Assembly (NCBI RefSeq): GCF_900115045.1
Contig: NZ_FOVC01000001.1
Coordinates: forward strand, 248,001 to 312,000
Reading direction: 5' to 3'
DNA length: 64,000 nt
Origin: Izhakiella capsodis
GTDB taxonomy: Bacteria; Pseudomonadota; Gammaproteobacteria; Enterobacterales; Enterobacteriaceae
The translations under genes and the position numbers were made by a program. Positions 60,115 through 64,000 of the stretch are shown piece by piece. Within the stretch, counting starts at the first letter, position 1; each line of letters starts with the position of its first letter. The notes under the pieces were generated by a model. The model saw nothing but the letters and a program-made list of their open reading frames with translations. It made no database searches and was not told the origin of the DNA.

Positions 60115-60510
60115 GATATTTCTCCTTCACTCTAATTATTTGGCTTTCGGAAAGGATAGACGATGTTGTCCTGAGCGAGAAAGAGAGGGATAAAAATTTA
60201 TTAAAAATAGATAAACTGAGTGTTTTAAAACTGACGGGCTGAATCATCTTGTGTTAGTGGCAGGTGGCAGGTGGCAGGTGGCAGGTGGCAGGTTTTGCAC
60301 GTCGTTTCGCAAAGAGAGTAAGCAGTCTGAAGGCTAGCTGATGACAGATTGATTCACAGAAATACATAATAATAAGCGGATGGGTAAAAAAGCACATTTC
60401 ATCCTGCATCAGAGAACGTAATTAACTTTGGAGCGCAGATATTTTTCTGTCTGATAACAATATGATTTTGCGAGGGGATAATAAACGGCTGCCGCAACAG
60501 CCGTTTATCG
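60115..60510. other. non-coding interval at the usual mdtG site
   Basis: No gene is visible. It contains the msyB promoter region and the heptamer repeat at 60258-60292. Confidence 0.5.
60258..60292. repeat. five tandem copies of a 7-bp unit
   Basis: TGGCAGG repeated exactly five times (35 bp), extended partly at both ends. Non-coding, between msyB and lpxL. Confidence 0.97.
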
Positions 60511-61431
60511 CTAATAAAGTGATGGTGCGTCCGGCGGGCGGGTTTTAAAACGTCGGTGCAGCCACATATATTGCTCGGGTGCCAGCAGTATCGCGTGCTC
60601 AATCAGCTGGTTCATGCGCTTTGCGGTCATCAGCTCGTCGTCAATCGGGATATCCTGCGCATCCGGCATGATTATCAGCTCATAGCCTTTAGCGTGAGGC
60701 AGTCGGCGTGGAACGAAAGGCAAAATTGCCGGATTGGCCATGCGGATCAGCATATAGCTGCCTTTAGTAGTGGCGGCATCCGTCACCGCGAAAAAGGGCG
60801 CAAACACGCTGGCTTTTGGGCCATAATCATGGTCTGGTGCGTACCAGATGGTTTCATCTTGCTTCAGCGCGCGGATCATTCCCTTCAGATCGTTGCGATC
60901 AAGCATGGCTTTGTTAGAGCGCAGTCGGCCCCATGTTTGCAGCCAGTCAAGCAGTGCATTATCGTTTGGACGGTAAACCCCTATGCCTGGATCTTGCATA
61001 CCATAGATGCGGGCGCCCAATTCAAGCGTAAGAAAATGCATACCTATCAGTAAGATACCCTGCCGACGCGCTTTAGCTTTCTCCAGATGCTCAAGACCGG
61101 AGACGGTAAACCAACGGCGAATGCGCCAGTCAGGCCAGAACCACGCCATACCGGTTTCCAACAGGCCCATACCGACAGATTCAAAGTTTGCTTTTATCAG
61201 CGCTTCGCGCTCGGCAGCTGGCATAGTGGGAAAGCAGAGCTCCAGATTGCGTCTGGCGACCTTTACCCGGCGTTTCATGAAGTGTCTTGCCAGTCGGCCG
61301 AGATTACAGCCGAGGTGATAAATCACCGGGTAAGGCAATAGCACCAAAAGATAGAGAATGCCGATGCCAAACCAGGTCAGAAAATAGCGAGGATGAAGCA
61401 GCTTGCGCGAAAACGTAGGCAATTGTGTCAT
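60511..61431 (-). CDS. lpxL: lipid A lauroyltransferase LpxL
   Basis: Inner-membrane acyltransferase that transfers laurate from ACP to Kdo2-lipid IVA. It has 306 residues, as in E. coli. An N-terminal membrane anchor ([20 protein letters not shown]) precedes the HX4E-type catalytic motif in GMHFLTLE, and [20 protein letters not shown] is the conserved substrate region. I chose ATG 61431 (MTQLPTF), which matches E. coli; upstream in-frame codons give an unsupported extension. Confidence 0.96.
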   Translation of the reverse strand: MTQLPTFSRKLLHPRYFLTWFGIGILYLLVLLPYPVIYHLGCNLGRLARHFMKRRVKVARRNLELCFPTMPAAEREALIKANFESVGMGLLETGMAWFWPDWRIRRWFTVSGLEHLEKAKARRQGILLIGMHFLTLELGARIYGMQDPGIGVYRPNDNALLDWLQTWGRLRSNKAMLDRNDLKGMIRALKQDETIWYAPDHDYGPKASVFAPFFAVTDAATTKGSYMLIRMANPAILPFVPRRLPHAKGYELIIMPDAQDIPIDDELMTAKRMNQLIEHAILLAPEQYMWLHRRFKTRPPDAPSLY

Positions 61432-61632
61432 GAGATTCCAGTGAAGACGATGCACTGCGGCACCTGCTGTATTTGTTTGCCACATATTGTGCCATTTTTT
61501 TCTGCACTGAAAAACAGATCTTAACGCGCAGTGATGACGGCTATTTTACGCTCAGGCGGTTTATTGTACTGAGGTTTACGGTATTATACGCTCGCTAAAA
61601 TTAACACTCATTACAATTAAGGAGCGTACACC

Positions 61633-62688
61633 ATGCCAGTGTTACATAACCTTGTGAACAATAAAGAGCTGAAGGCGCGTATGCTGGCGGAAACTGAAGC
61701 GCGCACTACGGTCTCTTTTTACAAGTATTTTCTTATTGATGACGCGAAATCTTTTCGCGACGAGCTGTATAAAGCGCTGGTCGCGCTAAACGTTTTCGGG
61801 CGAGTTTATATCGCCAACGAAGGCATCAATGCCCAGATTAGCGTGCCGGCCAGTCAGTTTGAGGCGATGAAAGCAATGCTTTACGGCTTTCATCCGGCTC
61901 TTGATAAGCTGCGTTTGAACGTAGCGCTTGATGACGATGGAAAATCGTTCTGGGTGTTACGCATGAAGGTGCGAGAGCGCATTGTCGCGGACGGTATTGA
62001 CGATAGTGATTTTGATGCCAGTAAAGTCGGAGCCTACCTGAAGGCGGCAGAGGTTAACGCTATGCTCGACGATCCCGATGCGGTTTTCGTTGATATGCGT
62101 AACCATTATGAATACGAAGTCGGCCACTTCGATAACGCGCTGGAGGTGCCTGCCGATACTTTTCGCGATCAGCTACCAATGGCGGTAGACATGCTGCAGC
62201 AGCAGAAAGACAAAAAAATAGTGATGTACTGCACCGGTGGTATTCGCTGTGAAAAAGCCAGTGCCTGGATGTTGCATAATGGCTTTGAAAATGTCTATCA
62301 CGTTGAGGGTGGCATTATTGAGTATGCCCGCCGGGCGAAAGAGCAGGGGCTGCCAGTACGCTTCAAAGGCAAAAACTTCGTTTTTGATGAGCGTATGGGA
62401 GAGCGTATTTCCGAGGATGTTATCGCTCATTGCCACCAGTGCGGTGCAGTATGCGATACCCATGTGAATTGCCTGAACGATGGCTGTCATCTTTTATTTA
62501 TTCAGTGTTCCGATTGCGCCACGCAATATCAAAACTGCTGCAGTCCGGTTTGTATGGAAGAGCTGGCGCTTCCGCCGGAAGAGCAGCGCGCACGCCGCGC
62601 GGGACGCGAGAACGGCAATAAAATATTCAATAAATCCCGCGATCTGCTTAATATGACGCTGGCTATTCCCGCTCCTGATAGAAAATAA
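61633..62688 (+). CDS. trhO: tRNA uridine(34) hydroxylase TrhO (YceA)
   Basis: Rhodanese-family enzyme that hydroxylates U34 to ho5U in tRNA using oxygen. It has 351 residues (E. coli 350). An N-terminal UPF0176 acylphosphatase-like domain is followed by the rhodanese domain with active Cys200 in [14 protein letters not shown]-terminal cysteine-rich segment (CHQCG, CSDC, CCSPVC) probably binds zinc. ATG 61633 with AAGGAG upstream. Divergent from lpxL. Confidence 0.96.
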   Translation: MPVLHNLVNNKELKARMLAETEARTTVSFYKYFLIDDAKSFRDELYKALVALNVFGRVYIANEGINAQISVPASQFEAMKAMLYGFHPALDKLRLNVALDDDGKSFWVLRMKVRERIVADGIDDSDFDASKVGAYLKAAEVNAMLDDPDAVFVDMRNHYEYEVGHFDNALEVPADTFRDQLPMAVDMLQQQKDKKIVMYCTGGIRCEKASAWMLHNGFENVYHVEGGIIEYARRAKEQGLPVRFKGKNFVFDERMGERISEDVIAHCHQCGAVCDTHVNCLNDGCHLLFIQCSDCATQYQNCCSPVCMEELALPPEEQRARRAGRENGNKIFNKSRDLLNMTLAIPAPDRK

Positions 62689-62720
62689 TCAGTCTGAGGA
62701 CGATGCCTTCTGATAAGTAA

Positions 62721-62754
62721 AACGGCTGCTATGATCAATAGCAGCCGTTTTGTT
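62721..62754 (+). terminator. intrinsic terminator of trhO
   Basis: AACGGCTGCTAT / ATAGCAGCCGTT, a 12-bp stem with a 5-nt loop, then TTGTTTT. Confidence 0.9.
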
Positions 62755-63079
62755 TTATGACTGTGCGATGCTCATGCTGTTATTCAGAAGTAAAAGTCAC
62801 AAACTTGAAAAACAGCGATGTTTTGTATAGATTGTCATCCTGCTAATTTTCACCAGGGTGATTTATCACCTGCATGCCGGCTGCTTTATAGCTTTCTTCG
62901 CCCTGCCAGTGTGGCGTAATGACGGAGAAAGCTATGGTGCTGCATATTATTGCCTTGCAGTATTCATTCGCGTTTCGCAATGCTGATTTGAATGGATCAG
63001 ATCGGTAATTTGCGCATGGCTGAATAACGGTTTCGCCGCGAATAATGGCAAGGTACAGCCTGACACCAGAGGAGATTGA
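62755..63079. other. intergenic region upstream of the ProP-like gene
   Basis: No gene or clear operator recognised; expected to contain the transporter promoter. Confidence 0.45.
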
Positions 63080-64000
63080 ATGAATAGCACAGCGGAAATG
63101 GCCTCCCGACCAGGCAAGAAGCATTTCTGGAGTAAAAAACCAAGAAACGGTCTCACGGTAGAGGATATCACTATCGTCGATAAGGACCTGCTCAAGCGTG
63201 CCGTTGGCGCGGCCGCGCTGGGTAACGCTATGGAATGGTTCGATTTTGGCGTATACAGCTATCTGGCTGTCACTATCGGTAAGGTTTTCTTCCCCGGTAG
63301 TAATCCAGCTGCCCAGCTGATTGCCACCTTCGGTGCCTTTGCTGCCGCCTTTCTGGTGCGTCCAATCGGCGGGATGGTATTCGGCCCTCTCGGTGACCGT
63401 ATTGGTCGGCAAAAGGTGCTGGCTATCACCATGATCATGATGTCGATTGGTACCTTTTGTATTGGATTGATACCCGGCTATGCGTCTATAGGCATTATGG
63501 CCCCCATTTTGTTGCTGGTCGCACGTCTGATACAGGGCTTTTCAACCGGTGGTGAATACGGCGGAGCAGCAACTTTTATCGCTGAATACTCAACTGATAA
63601 TCGTCGCGGTTTTATGGGGAGCTGGCTGGAGTTCGGCACCCTGGGAGGCTATCTGCTTGGAGCAGGCCTGGTTACTGGCCTGACGGCCGCGATGCCAGCC
63701 GAGGATATGCTGAGCTGGGGCTGGCGTATTCCCTTTTTCGTTGCCGCACCGCTCGGCTTATTTGGGCTTTATATTCGCCTGAAGCTGGAAGAAACGCCTG
63801 CGTTTCAGAAACATATGGAAAAGCAGAATGAGCGGGAGTACATCAGGCCACGTCTTGGCCTGTTCCAGATGCTGTATAAATACCGTGCTCAGATGCTGAA
63901 ATGTATTGGCCTGGTGCTGTTGTTTAACGTCTCAAACTATATGCTGACTTCATACATGCCGAGCTATCTGACCGGTATCCTCGGGTTGAGTGAGCTAAGC
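63080..64000 (+). CDS. ProP-like MFS osmolyte:H+ symporter, 3' end cut by window edge
   Basis: First 307 codons of a major facilitator transporter close to ProP, which imports proline and glycine betaine with protons. The segment LGNAMEWFDFGVYSYLAV is the hallmark of the metabolite:H+ symporter family. RPIGGMVFGPLGDRIGRQ is the loop 2-3 motif, and RLIQGFSTGGEYGGAATFIA and GFMGSWLEFGTLGGYLLGAG match ProP helices. ATG 63080 with AGAGGAG upstream. The C-terminal coiled coil that distinguishes osmosensing ProP lies beyond the window, so the exact subtype stays open. Confidence 0.9.
   Translation, partial: MNSTAEMASRPGKKHFWSKKPRNGLTVEDITIVDKDLLKRAVGAAALGNAMEWFDFGVYSYLAVTIGKVFFPGSNPAAQLIATFGAFAAAFLVRPIGGMVFGPLGDRIGRQKVLAITMIMMSIGTFCIGLIPGYASIGIMAPILLLVARLIQGFSTGGEYGGAATFIAEYSTDNRRGFMGSWLEFGTLGGYLLGAGLVTGLTAAMPAEDMLSWGWRIPFFVAAPLGLFGLYIRLKLEETPAFQKHMEKQNEREYIRPRLGLFQMLYKYRAQMLKCIGLVLLFNVSNYMLTSYMPSYLTGILGLSELS

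Noticed and set aside
60258..60292. Short tandem array considered as a CRISPR-like repeat
   Set aside because: The unit is 7 bp with no spacers and no cas genes; it is a simple tandem repeat.
62843..63412. 189-codon minus-strand frame opposite the ProP-like gene
   Set aside because: The plus strand encodes a clear MFS transporter from 63080; the minus frame is a shadow.

Overview
The window is a chromosomal segment of a gamma-proteobacterium of the order Enterobacterales. It follows the Escherichia coli backbone around 21 minutes: ompF-asnS-pncB-pepN-pyrD-zapC-ycbX-rlmKL-uup-pqiABC-rmf-fabA-lonP-matP-ompA-sulA-sxy-yccS-yccF-helD-mgsA-yccT-yccU-hspQ-rlmI-yccX-tusE-yccA-serT. Further right it carries agp-yccJ-wrbA, then yecF-uvrY-uvrC-pgsA-glyW-cysT-leuZ, then clsC-opgC-opgGH-yceK-msyB-lpxL-trhO, and it ends inside a ProP-type transporter. 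Protein divergence from E. coli, the loss of many accessory operons and the joining of two distant E. coli blocks suggest Erwiniaceae, most likely Erwinia or a close relative. That assignment is inference; no rRNA or other taxonomic marker is present.

Layout. (1) 1-21174 is conserved core with little disturbance, except that the ssu sulfonate operon usually found between pepN and pyrD is missing and 706 bp of non-coding DNA sits there. Recognisable control sites are a PurR box and a start-site-switching leader at pyrD, and FadR and FabR operators at fabA. (2) 21175-22557 holds a decayed IS4-family transposase between matP and ompA. (3) 22558-35510 is core again, with a perfect LexA box at sulA and two identical tRNA-Ser(UGA) genes, each with its own promoter and terminator. 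(4) 35511-45250 is the accessory part: an XRE-cupin regulator divergent from azlCD around an 18-bp palindrome; agp with an unusual Lys/Ala/Asp repeat tail; yccJ; a frameshifted wrbA; a rutR pseudogene where the rut operon would be; a YdjM-like membrane protein; and a cycA homologue. (5) 45252-49900 holds glpM, yecF, the uvrY-uvrC-pgsA cluster and a Gly-Cys-Leu tRNA operon. (6) 49901-52359 has a decayed IS3-family element and two tiny membrane-protein genes. (7) 52360-64000 is envelope biology: cardiolipin synthase C, osmoregulated periplasmic glucan synthesis (opgC divergent from opgGH), a small lipoprotein, msyB, the lipid A lauroyltransferase lpxL, the tRNA hydroxylase trhO, and a 3'-truncated MFS osmolyte/proton symporter.

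Functionally the window is dominated by housekeeping and envelope maintenance: porins, the PqiABC lipid transport system, fatty acid desaturation (fabA), glucans and lipid A. It also carries stress and stationary-phase functions (rmf, sulA, hspQ, uvrY) and RNA modification (rlmKL, rlmI, tusE, trhO). I did not find a CRISPR array, prophage, toxin or defence island. The observations most worth a second look are the Agp tail, the azlCD operator, the duplicated serT units, the wrbA and rutR lesions, and the small membrane-protein pair upstream of clsC.
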